Below the pieces are notes generated by a model. The model saw only the letters and a program-made list of their open reading frames with translations. It searched no databases and was not told the DNA's origin. From Entamoeba invadens IP1 (Eukaryota > Evosea > Mastigamoebida > Endamoebidae), in NCBI RefSeq assembly GCF_000330505.1, contig NW_004440403.1, positions 1 through 15,781 of the forward strand: a stretch of DNA of 15,781 bases, given 5' to 3'. Of this stretch, positions 8,961-15,781 are shown in pieces; the first letter of the stretch is position 1, and each line of letters begins with the position of its first letter. The position numbers and the translations under genes were made by a program.

Positions 8961-9262
8961 CCATTTTTATTTTAAAGTTTGCACCAAAAAAAACATTTTT
9001 TATTTATTTCGCGATATTGTGAAAAATGAAAGAAATGTGCATCGAAAGGGTTTTTGTTTTATTGAAAAGGAATCTTTTTATAAAATCCACCGTCTTCTTT
9101 GTTTACTATTTGAAACTTATGGTTTGAAAATGAATCAACTTGTGATTTTCGTGTTGTTTTTAAAACTAGTTTTTAATAATATTTTTTACAAAAAATTATT
9201 GAGATTGTCCAAAAAATAAAAATGTACAAAGAAAAAACAAAAAAAATATAAAAGAGTTGCAC
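8961..9262 (-). repeat. Subterminal GTGCAA(A)C repeats on the transposase side
   Basis: The TIR core GTGCAACTTTTGCAAAAATGG (minus strand, near 9340) has degenerate relatives inside the element. One is GTGCAAACTTTAAAATAAAA followed by ATGG at 8961-8984, and another is GGTGCAACTCTTTTATA ending at 9263. None is seen near the left end beyond the TIR itself. Such asymmetric inner copies may be extra transposase-binding sites; this is inference. Confidence 0.4.
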
Positions 9263-9308
9263 CATGAAGAAAAAAATAGTTTTATTTTTAGGATTCCTTG
9301 TTTTTTTT

Positions 9309-9358
9309 ACTCAGTCACCCCATTTTTGCAAAAGTTGCACGGGGTTTGTCTAAAACTG
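9309..9358 (-). repeat. Right TIR of the pogo-like transposon
   Basis: Read on the minus strand it begins CAGTTTTAGACAAACCCC and pairs with 5761-5810. It is followed by TA at 9359-9360. Confidence 0.8.
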
Positions 9359-9360
9359 TA

Positions 9361-10798
9361 TATATTTCAAATGTATATTTTTAGAAAATTTGCACAAATA
9401 CTGAAATATATTTTTTGCCTCAAATTTCTTTATGATTTAGTTGACTAATTATTTTTTATTGTTAAATAATTTGAAAAACTCTATCGTAATTTATATAACT
9501 TGAATATATTTAATAATTGTAATAGTTTTTAAATTTTATTAGTTCAATTATTTTAAATTCTGATAATATATTGTATAATAAACAATGAAAAAATAAACAT
9601 ATATTAACAGTGTTATAATATTCAACAATATATTTATCACAATTATGACACATTTCTGAGACTCACAGCTAAATGCAACTTATTATTTAAGCATAGTTTA
9701 TTGATATTGGTGTCCTCGAATTTAAAATGTATATATAGTTGAAATTGCAAATCGTCTAAAAATAAACAAAATGTAATTTGCAATCAATAATTGATATTTA
9801 TATTCTTATAACATCTTGTCTGTTTTATCTTATCGCACCAACATGTAAAGAAAAACTTTATCAACACCATCAGTTTAAATTGATGAAAATGTAATAATTT
9901 TAAAGCTCGGAGTTATATTTTTTAGATTCTTTGTTGTAACTTGTTAAGATATTAAAAAATTACAACATTTTATTTTCTAAATGAAAGTGATGAAGTAAAC
10001 AGAAAAACTTTTTTACAAACTGTTGTTATCAAATTGTAAAAAAATAATAATCAATAAATGTCTCCATGTAATTTTATCATAATAGTTGTGGTGTTATCAA
10101 AATATAATTGTATAATTTTATGTGTTGTAATATAAATGATAATAATACGATTATTAATCGAATGTTTGTAAAAAATATCTGGTTTATATATATTTATCAA
10201 CAAAAATTCTTTGAAAAAAATAACGAACATCGACGTACTTACATAATGAAATAATCAAAAATTGTTTATTTATGATTTTATTTTATTTTCATGAAATATT
10301 TCACACATATATTGAAATTAGCATTCAATGTAGATTTCAATTATGACTTAACTTTCATTTTATTTGATTTGCATAACAAAGAAAAGTTGTCTACCACAAC
10401 CATATCAAATAATCAACAATCAAAAAATAAATGTCATAACAGTCATTATTCATTAAACACACCAACGATTACATGTTTATTTACATTAATGTATATATTT
10501 TTTATATACTACAACGTTAAATTAAGTTTATAACTATGATGTGTAAATTATTGGAAACATTGTATGATAAATATTTTTTTAAAAAAAAATATTTTATTCT
10601 GCAAATACAACTATTTTTTACTCGAGTAAACTTTTTATAACACCAAAAAATTAAAAATACGGTATAGTATTATTATTAATATATATAAAAAATAAGCATA
10701 ATGTTCGATTAAATTAAAAATATATAACAATCTATAACAATTAATTTATCTAAATTATTTTTAGAATTTTTTTATTGTTACGGCAATTTTTTTAGTTG
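9361..10798. other. AT-rich spacer, no supportable gene
   Basis: About 1.4 kb of A/T-dominated sequence between two transposons. An 80-residue frame from ATG at 10291 has the F, I, N, Y, L and K bias of random AT-rich translation and no recognisable motif, so I do not call it. A long A/T palindrome (about 10567-10600, ATAAATATTTTTTT against AAAAAAAAATATTTTAT) is likely composition-driven. Confidence 0.45.
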
Positions 10799-10800
10799 TA

Positions 10801-10854
10801 CAGGGGTAAAAGTGGACCTGTAAAAATGAAAGTGGAATGTAAAAACAAAGGTTT
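10801..10854 (+). repeat. Left TIR with a 20 bp tandem duplication
   Basis: AGTGGA occurs at 10811 and again at 10831, each followed by a TGTAAAAA word, so the left arm contains the motif twice in direct order with a period of 20. The right arm (12634-12659 and inward) has it once. The first copy aligns with the right end's outer bases. The second continues into the shared ACAA-GGTTT, showing that the extra copy arose inside the TIR. Confidence 0.65.
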
Positions 10855-11099
10855 CAAAAAAATAATTTTGATTGGTCAATTCCTAAAACCCTTCCTTTTT
10901 GTTTTTGTTTTTCAGAAAAATAGCTGAAAAAACAAGGAAAAAAAGACATTTTTTTCGAGAGGTTGACCAAATTTGTAATAATTATTTAACTTTTTATAGC
11001 TTTTTAATTGATAATTATATTTAAATTCACACTTTCGAAATATTATAAAAAGCCAATAATTAATTAAACCAAACAATAGAAAAAAAGAGGAAAATAATT

Positions 11100-11370
11100 A
11101 TAAAACTGAGCTAGCTTCATGTCCGATGCTGTCTACACAAAGAAACAATTGAATTTAATCAACAAGCCCTTGCGACAAATACACTTGTAAGCCTCTTGTA
11201 ATTGACCAATCAAAAAGGCTTATTAACTTCGGTTCGAATGTTTGTTGCAATTGTAAGGAAAAGAAATCAAAAATATTTTTTATTGTTATAGCTAAATTAT
11301 TGGATCACCTCAGAGTAATCAAATTAAACACATTAATGAATGTACATCATATTAAAACATGAATAATAAA
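11100..11370. other. G+C-richer patch with short open frames on both strands
   Basis: The composition departs from the flanks. On the plus strand there is a 23-residue frame from ATG at 11119 (MSDAVYTKKQLNLINKPLRQ) and an overlapping frame of about 66 codons with a Cys-rich word (NVCCNCKEKKSK) but no early ATG. On the minus strand a frame of about 50 codons includes LQLQQTFEPKLISLFDWSIT. Which strand was coding cannot be told. It may be the far end of the decayed minus-strand gene in the same element or a separate relic. Confidence 0.22.
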
Positions 11371-11889
11371 ATAAATAACCTATAGGTCAGTATTTAATTT
11401 TCAGAAAAACATGAACAACAAACTTATATGTTTTCTCAAAAGAATTGTTGATTTGGCAGTTTGGAATTAAAAATACAGGAACACTTTAACTCTAAAAATT
11501 GAGTAATAAACGCGATATTAGAAGTGGGTGGACCAAAGTGTTTTACAATAATATAGTTCCTTGAAAAAACAAGTTCATTTCAATTTAATGGGGTTTGGTA
11601 AAGAGTTTAAATAACAATATACATTTTTATAGTTTAAATAATAAATTGAAATAATGTATTTTAAAGGTCACTAATGTGTATCGAACCACTATTTTGTTCC
11701 CTTAACAAACAAGTATTTAAAAATATTATTTATTTTATAATAATTTTAATTTATTTATTCAATTCATCCAAAAATTGTTGATTGACCATTTTCAATCCGA
11801 TAAAAAACAAAATTTTGTTAATTAAATTAACTATTCATCGAAAGTTTCTTTTCCAATTCAGTAATTCAGAAACAAAAAACACGAGTTTT

Positions 11890-12464
11890 TCAAAGTTGCA
11901 AATAGACTTCTCTCCTGGAGTTTCAGTCTTGATATCTTACTTCTTGAGATGTTTTAAACGTTTCCCAAAACAGTGTAGCCGACAACATGTGCTTTCCCGC
12001 CACTGTCTTTGTTGAATTTTGTCACTTTTGTTGTAATGAAATGAACCTGTAATTGCCTGGACTCCGACGCATAACCAATTCTTCAGTTGCAAGTATTTTA
12101 TTGAAGAAATGTTTGACTTTTACCCTTACATCCTCATCGTATTTAGTTTCCAAATCTAAACGAGAAATGAATTGTTTTGGAGTAAGAACAGATTCGTCAA
12201 GGTTCTCGGACAAATATTTTTGATTGACCACCAATTGATGACATTCTTTCTCAGTAAGAAAATTCTCGTCTTCTTCACAATACAAGAACTTTTATAGTCA
12301 GTCTTATCTTCACTTGTTGTGCCGTCGATAACTGTCGGTGATGCTTTTATATAATTATCCAGTGAAATGTTTTCAAAAATGCACTCCTATCTATATTCAA
12401 ATTTAACTCCGAAAAAATGAGGGACTGTTTCTAAAGAAACCACATGAATATTTTGTTTAGTTTT
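11890..12464 (-). pseudogene. Unidentified decayed gene inside the 10801-12659 element
   Basis: From 12464 one frame runs toward 12290, broken by a TAG at 12387, with words such as VVSLETVPHFFGVKFEYR and SLDNYIKASPTVIDGTTSED. A frameshift near 12290 passes to a frame open from 12291 to 12025 (87 codons), with CEEDENFLTEKECHQLV, SVLTPKQFISRLDLETKYDE and ATEELVMRRSPGNYRFI. The same frame continues after TGA at 12022 (KTVAGKHMLSATLFWETFKT) with further TGAs at 11923 and 11890. No ATG begins the open parts and no catalytic motif is recognised. The acidic, helix-rich composition and codons resemble a real protein, not AT-rich noise. It may be the element's own lost gene or captured host sequence; its position beside the right TIR favours the former. 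Confidence 0.45.
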
Positions 12465-12624
12465 TTATTTCTTATATTATTTTAGATCGAACGTTTTTAA
12501 GTTGAAAATGGTTGATTTTGGTTTTCTTAAAAATATCAATTCAAATCATTCCACATTTATTTTGTCATTTATGAAATTTATGAAAAAAGCCGTTTTTGGT
12601 GTAAAAATGCTATTGTTATCTTCC

Positions 12625-12659
12625 AAACCCTTGTTTTTACATGTCCACTTTCACTCCTG
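12625..12659 (-). repeat. Right TIR of the 10801-12659 element
   Basis: Minus-strand sequence starts CAGGAGTGAAAGTGGACATG and runs through TGTAAAAACAAGGGTTT. It carries a single copy of the motif that is doubled on the left. Confidence 0.7.
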
Positions 12660-12661
12660 TA

Positions 12662-13019
12662 AATGATTTTTGAATCTTTTATTTTTAATGCTTTTTTGAT
12701 ATTTTTTTAACAATAAATTAACACGTTTCCTTGTTTCCCTGTTATTTTTTTTATTAGGCTATGTTATTTTTTTTCTTTTTTTGTCATTTGGTCTTTTAAA
12801 AAAGACTGTCATGCCAGTTTTATTTTTTCTTAACATTTTTCTGCACAAGGATATTACCCAAACCAACTAACAAATAAGAACTCATTTAAATAAGATATTA
12901 TATCGAAGATACAATTTTTATAATATTTCGGGAAATCCACAATCGAAGTCCCAAAAAAACCGAAACCATTATTTCCAAGCCGATAAATATTTTCATAAAA
13001 AGTCACGAATTACCAGAGT
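12662..13019. other. AT-rich spacer, no gene seen
   Basis: T- and A-run-rich sequence. A short plus-strand frame at about 12930-12980 (FGKSTIEVPKKPKPLFPSR) has coding-like composition but only some 20 codons, too few to call. Confidence 0.4.
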
Positions 13020-13180
13020 AAAAATTATAATAAATTTATTGAAGTATTTTGAGTAGTAAAAATACCTTGGTACCTCTTGACCGAATTTTCTTATTGACTA
13101 CTATGAGGGCACATCAAAAACATTTCCACGTTTTCATCTTTTGGTTTTGAAGAAAAGTATTAAACACCATTAAACATGAT
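13020..13180 (-). pseudogene. Relic of a second pogo-like transposase catalytic core
   Basis: One minus-strand frame reads KIMFNGV, stop, SSKPKDENVEMFLMCPHSSQ, stop, ENSVKRYQGIF. The block around ENVEMFL..CPHSSQ mirrors the NNIESIFLVPHSSH that precedes the third catalytic aspartate in the transposase at 7009-8743. FNG would then stand where FIIDG holds the second aspartate, with D changed to N. The third aspartate region is not recognisable. Two in-frame TAA codons show it is dead. It lies just outside the element at 13323 and runs opposite to that element's gene. No TIRs of its own were found. The match is short, so this is a moderate guess. Confidence 0.4.
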
Positions 13181-13336
13181 TTTATACCACTTCTTATGTC
13201 ATATTTGTAGCACAAGTATCTGGTGTTTATATCTCTTGCCATTATTTTACATACAAAAATATATAAAACTAAAAAACGAATTTAAAATAAAAACAAAAAT
13301 AGAACATTATTGGTTGATACTACAGTTGGGTAAGCA

Positions 13337-13365
13337 AACTTTAGCCTGTCAAATGAACCTTAGCC
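13337..13365 (+). repeat. Two AACYTTAGCC direct repeats in the left end
   Basis: AACTTTAGCC at 13337-13346 and AACCTTAGCC at 13356-13365, 19 bases apart. An inverted copy, GGCTAAGGTTT, lies at 14248-14258 in the right end. The spacing of about two helical turns suits a dimeric or two-domain DNA-binding protein such as the one encoded inside; that link is inference. Confidence 0.5.
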
Positions 13366-13454
13366 CCACATTAACTAAATAAAAGCTATTATTTTATTAA
13401 AAAAATAAACTATTTTTGGTTTATTATATATTATAAAGTATTTTAAAAACATCA

Positions 13455-14119
13455 ATGAGTCCAATATCCAAAAATAACAAAACTATAAATTCAAATACAA
13501 AGAGAAGAACTGGACACTTTCTGTGACGCGATCAAAAAAATGTGAAAGAAAACCAAGTTGTGAAACCATTTTCAGCACATCAAATCAGGTCAAAAAGAAA
13601 ACCATCAATTTCATACGTTGAGATGTTGAAAAACATAAAACGACTTTTTGAACAAAAACTTATCACTAAGGAAACAAAAGAAGTAGCAACTAAATTGGCC
13701 AACGATTTGATAATTGAACCTAATCTGTATGAGTTTAAAACTACAATCCAGCAACTAAAATATTTAAAAACATAGACTAAACGATATAATACAATACTGG
13801 CTGCTCTTTTCGGAATTCAAAATGGAGCAGTGTCAACCCATATTAAACAACCAAATGTTGAACCAAAACATTTTGCAAAAATCAACGATGAAATGGATAT
13901 TGCAAATTTAGCATTGTTTAATTACTGCGAATCGAGAAATTTGAGTGTAACACCAACTCTTGTTGATGCAGTTTGCCAGAATATCGATGATATGTTCAAA
14001 ATGACAAGAAAAGGAATTATTACACACGTTAAAAAATCCACGGTTACTCTACCAGCTTAGCCAAAACAGAAGAAATTGAAAGAGTTTTAACAAATTACAA
14101 AAAAATATTGTTGAATTAA
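13455..14119 (+). pseudogene. Double-HTH protein resembling a pogo transposase DNA-binding region, decayed
   Basis: The frame opens with ATG at 13455 (MSPISKNNKTINSNTKRR) and stays in one phase through TGA at 13524 and TAG at 13773. At 14031-14036 a run of six A marks a one-base loss: after it the neighbouring frame continues (IHGYSTSLAKTEEIERVLTN) to TAA at 14117. The whole corresponds to about 221 residues. Two similar units stand out: ILAALFGIQNGAVSTHIKQ (about 114-132) and NIDDMFKMTRKGIITHVKK (about 176-194), which share the pattern F-x3-x-G-x-[VI]-x-[T]-H-[IV]-K. Before the second unit, NLSVTPTLVDAVC parallels GLAVTSLNVFQFC of the transposase at 7009. Both features suggest paired HTH folds of the CENP-B/Tc5 kind. 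There is no DDE core, and the C-terminus looks natural. A DNA-binding repressor or a truncated transposase are both possible. Confidence 0.55.
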
Positions 14120-14292
14120 ATAAATTTTGCTGATAACTTTAATGGTATAATTACATTAATATCATAATTAATTTATAAAATCAAATCAAAATATTATCAT
14201 AATATACATTCAAAGTAAATGGTTTAATATTAATAAAAAATAGTAAGGCTAAGGTTTAGTTATTCAAAAAATAGCTTTAGGCAAAAACTGTA

Positions 14293-15660
14293 TTATGGTG
14301 AAATAAATTAACAGAAAAAAATACACAAAAAATAAAACTCGTTAAAAATATCAACTCTAATTGAACAAACTTAAATTACCATTATAATCGATATGTTTTA
14401 ACATAATTATTATATAAAAACACATAAAAATATCACCTTGAATCATTAAGATAAAATAATCGTATTAATTTTTAATTTATAATAACAAAGCAAATTGCAA
14501 TACAGTAGATATATACAAAATACAATAACACCAAATGAATATATCACATAGATGATTTTATAAAAAAATATAAATCAATTTGATGATAACAAACTGTTAA
14601 TGAGAGTGGGATTTTCGGATGGTCGATAATTTAATCACAACGATTTAAAATCTAAATAATTTGTTGAAATGTAAGAATAAAGTTGTTTGGGGTTCTGGTG
14701 TATTAACCCTTTTAGAATCACAGTAATTTACAATAAAATTATCCATTATTAATCAACAAGTTTAATTATATAATAATTCAATTCAAAAAATGATTTCTCA
14801 TTTTTTAAAAATAATATCTAATTATAAAACATTGTTGTTTATTATAAATTTTAGCTATTGATATGTTGATGTTAATTAAAAATACACGTTAATTGACTAT
14901 TTACTTGTTTGTTTTTATTATATTTTAATTATATTTATACTATAATAATAGTTCATTGTTTGATTTATTTGATAAATATCTTAAAAGTATTTCCACAACA
15001 TTCCACAATCAAAATAGACAGTGGTCATACAACTGACAGTCCAATTATTTACTGCACAGTTTCAATATTACATATGTAAGTATTAAATACATAATTATAT
15101 TGTTTATTCGTTTTTTAAAACCATTTTGTGTCATGGTGTGACGGTTTAGATTATTTTTTGGATTTTTTACTTAAAATCAACGACTCTCATAAAACATCTA
15201 CAAGACATTGAGTAATGATTGTTCGAATAACAAATCATTGTGAAAGCAACTTAGGAATTCATTTAATACACCACAATAAAATTATATAGTTAAGTGATTA
15301 TTTGGTAAATAAAATTATGAAGACGATTTTTTATTTATAATTTTAATTTTCAACAACAATATGATATTTAGTTAAACTTTATTGTTGGAATGTGTTTATA
15401 TCTTGGCAAAAATATGGACTGTTCAATAAAATTATATTTCATAAATTGATGTAACGAATAAATTAATATCAATTATTGGTCCATTTATTCACATTTTAAA
15501 AATATCAAAACACGTTTTTCTTGATAAAATAATTTATGGATATGTGAAACTATAATTTAGTATTTGTCTTTTTGTAATAACAATAAAATAAATACGTTTT
15601 GTTTTTCAATTGGAAAAGGAAAAAACAAAACCCTCATAAAAAGTTCATAAAAACATATTT
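14293..15660. other. AT-rich stretch, no supportable gene
   Basis: About 1.4 kb of A/T-dominated DNA. At 14597 the word TTAATGAGAG, followed by TGGGATTTTC, recalls the inner left end of the element at 3449 (read inversely) and may be an old terminus relic. The zone at about 15120-15250 has slightly more G+C, but only frames of about 25 codons or less. No RNA gene or paired repeat was found. Confidence 0.4.
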
Positions 15661-15780
15661 TTAGCACAATCTGTTGACTTGAACCATGGTTAGACGAAAC
15701 CTACATTGACCACCACCACCACCTCTTAAAATAGATTTATTTTTTCTATTTCGAATCATATTCAAATTAAAATTATAGTA
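15661..15780 (-). CDS. Possible C-terminal end of a gene entering from the right edge
   Basis: A minus-strand frame is open from the window edge for 39 codons to TAA at 15661. It ends with a run of five glycines, all GGT (15709-15723), then QCRFRLTMVQVNRLC. An internal ATG at about 15759 could also start a 32-residue peptide. The later part is less AT-rich than its surroundings and does not have the F/I/N/K/Y bias of noise. It is short and no domain is visible, so it may still be chance or a decayed fragment. Confidence 0.25.
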   Translation of the reverse strand, partial: YYNFNLNMIRNRKNKSILRGGGGGQCRFRLTMVQVNRLC

Positions 15781-15781
15781 A

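Larger units (their letters stand above)
5761..9358 (-). mobile_element. Nearly complete pogo-like DNA transposon (3598 bp)
   Basis: The two ends start CAGTT and form a 50 bp imperfect TIR with about 38 identical positions. The TIR includes the blocks GTGCAACTT, GCAAAAATG and ACTGAGT. TA flanks both sides (5759-5760 and 9359-9360). The single recognisable gene, on the minus strand, is a pogo-superfamily DDE transposase occupying 7009-8743. It leaves a 0.6 kb leader next to the right TIR and a 1.25 kb tail next to the left TIR. The tail is unusually long for a pogo element and contains a patch of broken coding-like sequence. Apart from one frameshift in the transposase, the element looks intact and could be a recent arrival. 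Confidence 0.85.
10801..12659. mobile_element. Second-family TA-flanked DNA transposon (1859 bp), degenerate
   Basis: The left end begins CAGGGGTAAAAGTGGACC and the right end, read inward, CAGGAGTGAAAGTGGACA; 23 of the first 26 bases agree. TA lies directly outside both ends (10799-10800 and 12660-12661). Further in, both share TGTAAAAACAA-GGTTT. The TIR differs from the CAGTAAAAC and CAGTT families in this window, so it needs its own transposase. No DDE domain is recognisable inside. A minus-strand pseudogene begins about 140 bases from the right TIR, the place where an element's own gene would start. The Tc1/mariner-type classification rests on TA target and CAG ends only. Confidence 0.72.
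13323..14290. mobile_element. Short TIR element (968 bp) carrying a DNA-binding-domain-only gene
   Basis: The left end reads CAGTTGGGTAAGC and the right end, inward, CAGTTTTTGCC. TA lies outside both (13321-13322 and 14291-14292). The outer 5 bases agree. The key support is the word ACCTTAGCC, which ends exactly 43 bases in from each end (13365 and 14248), in inverted orientation. The left end also has a related AACTTTAGCC 19 bases earlier. Between the ends is a single plus-strand pseudogene with two HTH-like units and no room for a DDE domain. The CAGTT terminus is shared with the pogo-like element at 5761. The bases between the outer CAGTT and the ACCTTAGCC block align poorly, so the boundaries are less certain than for the other elements. 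Confidence 0.55.

Noticed and set aside
9019..9448. Two plus-strand frames of about 65 residues beside the right end of the pogo-like element
   Set aside because: The first opens at GTG, not ATG, both are F/I/L/K-rich, and the second runs across the transposon's TIR and insertion boundary.
10291..10533. 80-residue plus-strand frame starting with ATG
   Set aside because: Residues are dominated by F, I, L, N, Y, K and T as expected from random AT-rich DNA, with no motif and no G+C rise.
10567..10600. Long A/T palindrome as a functional hairpin
   Set aside because: It consists only of A and T runs in a region with more than 80% A+T by eye, so chance is likely.
13323..14290. Reassigned stop codons as an explanation for the interrupted double-HTH frame
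   Set aside because: The frame also needs a base restored in the A6 run at 14031-14036, and the glycosyltransferase and transposase genes use no internal stops, so decay is simpler.
1..15781. CRISPR array, LTR retrotransposon or LINE
   Set aside because: No regularly spaced repeats, long terminal direct repeats or reverse-transcriptase motifs (such as a YxDD word in a long frame) were seen.

Overview
All calls here come from reading the sequence by eye; no database search or alignment program was run. The window is very AT-rich eukaryotic DNA (roughly three quarters A+T or more). It has few and apparently intronless genes separated by long A/T stretches, and it looks like an amoebozoan protist genome. 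The best guess is an Entamoeba-like organism. The reasons are one compact type II Golgi glycosyltransferase-like gene, GTTTGT splice-donor-like motifs, and a pogo/Tigger-type DNA transposon whose coding part is clearly richer in G+C than its surroundings. The organism call is inference, about 50% sure.

About half of the window is made of TA-flanked, CAG...CTG-ended DNA transposons of the Tc1/mariner-pogo type. (1) Bases 1-40 are the right end of an element that continues beyond the window. (2) 3449-4859 is a related element of 1411 bp with no transposase; it carries a G+C-richer coding-like cargo, including an 82-residue frame. (3) 5761-9358 is a 3598 bp pogo-like element with 50 bp imperfect terminal inverted repeats (TIRs). 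Its transposase gene lies on the minus strand and is complete except for one frameshift in a run of seven A. (4) 10801-12659 is an 1859 bp element with a different TIR family and an unidentified decayed gene. (5) 13323-14290 is a 968 bp element whose only gene, now a pseudogene, seems to encode just two helix-turn-helix (HTH) DNA-binding units laid out like the N-terminal half of a pogo transposase, with no catalytic domain. Between elements 4 and 5 lies a further short relic of a pogo-like catalytic core, at about 13020-13180.

The only convincing host gene is the minus-strand glycosyltransferase-like gene at 1284-2405. A strong hairpin cluster lies just beyond its stop codon. A G+C-richer, decayed coding patch lies at about 440-835. 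A short open frame with a glycine run enters from beyond the right edge of the window (15661-15780, minus). The stretches 836-1160, 2463-3446, 4862-5758, 9361-10798 and 14293-15660 are AT-rich and I see no supportable gene in them.

The genes do not form an operon or pathway. The picture is of a transposon-packed intergenic region around one secretory-pathway gene. The most unusual parts are the DNA-binding-domain-only element and the transposase-less elements that carry non-transposase coding cargo.
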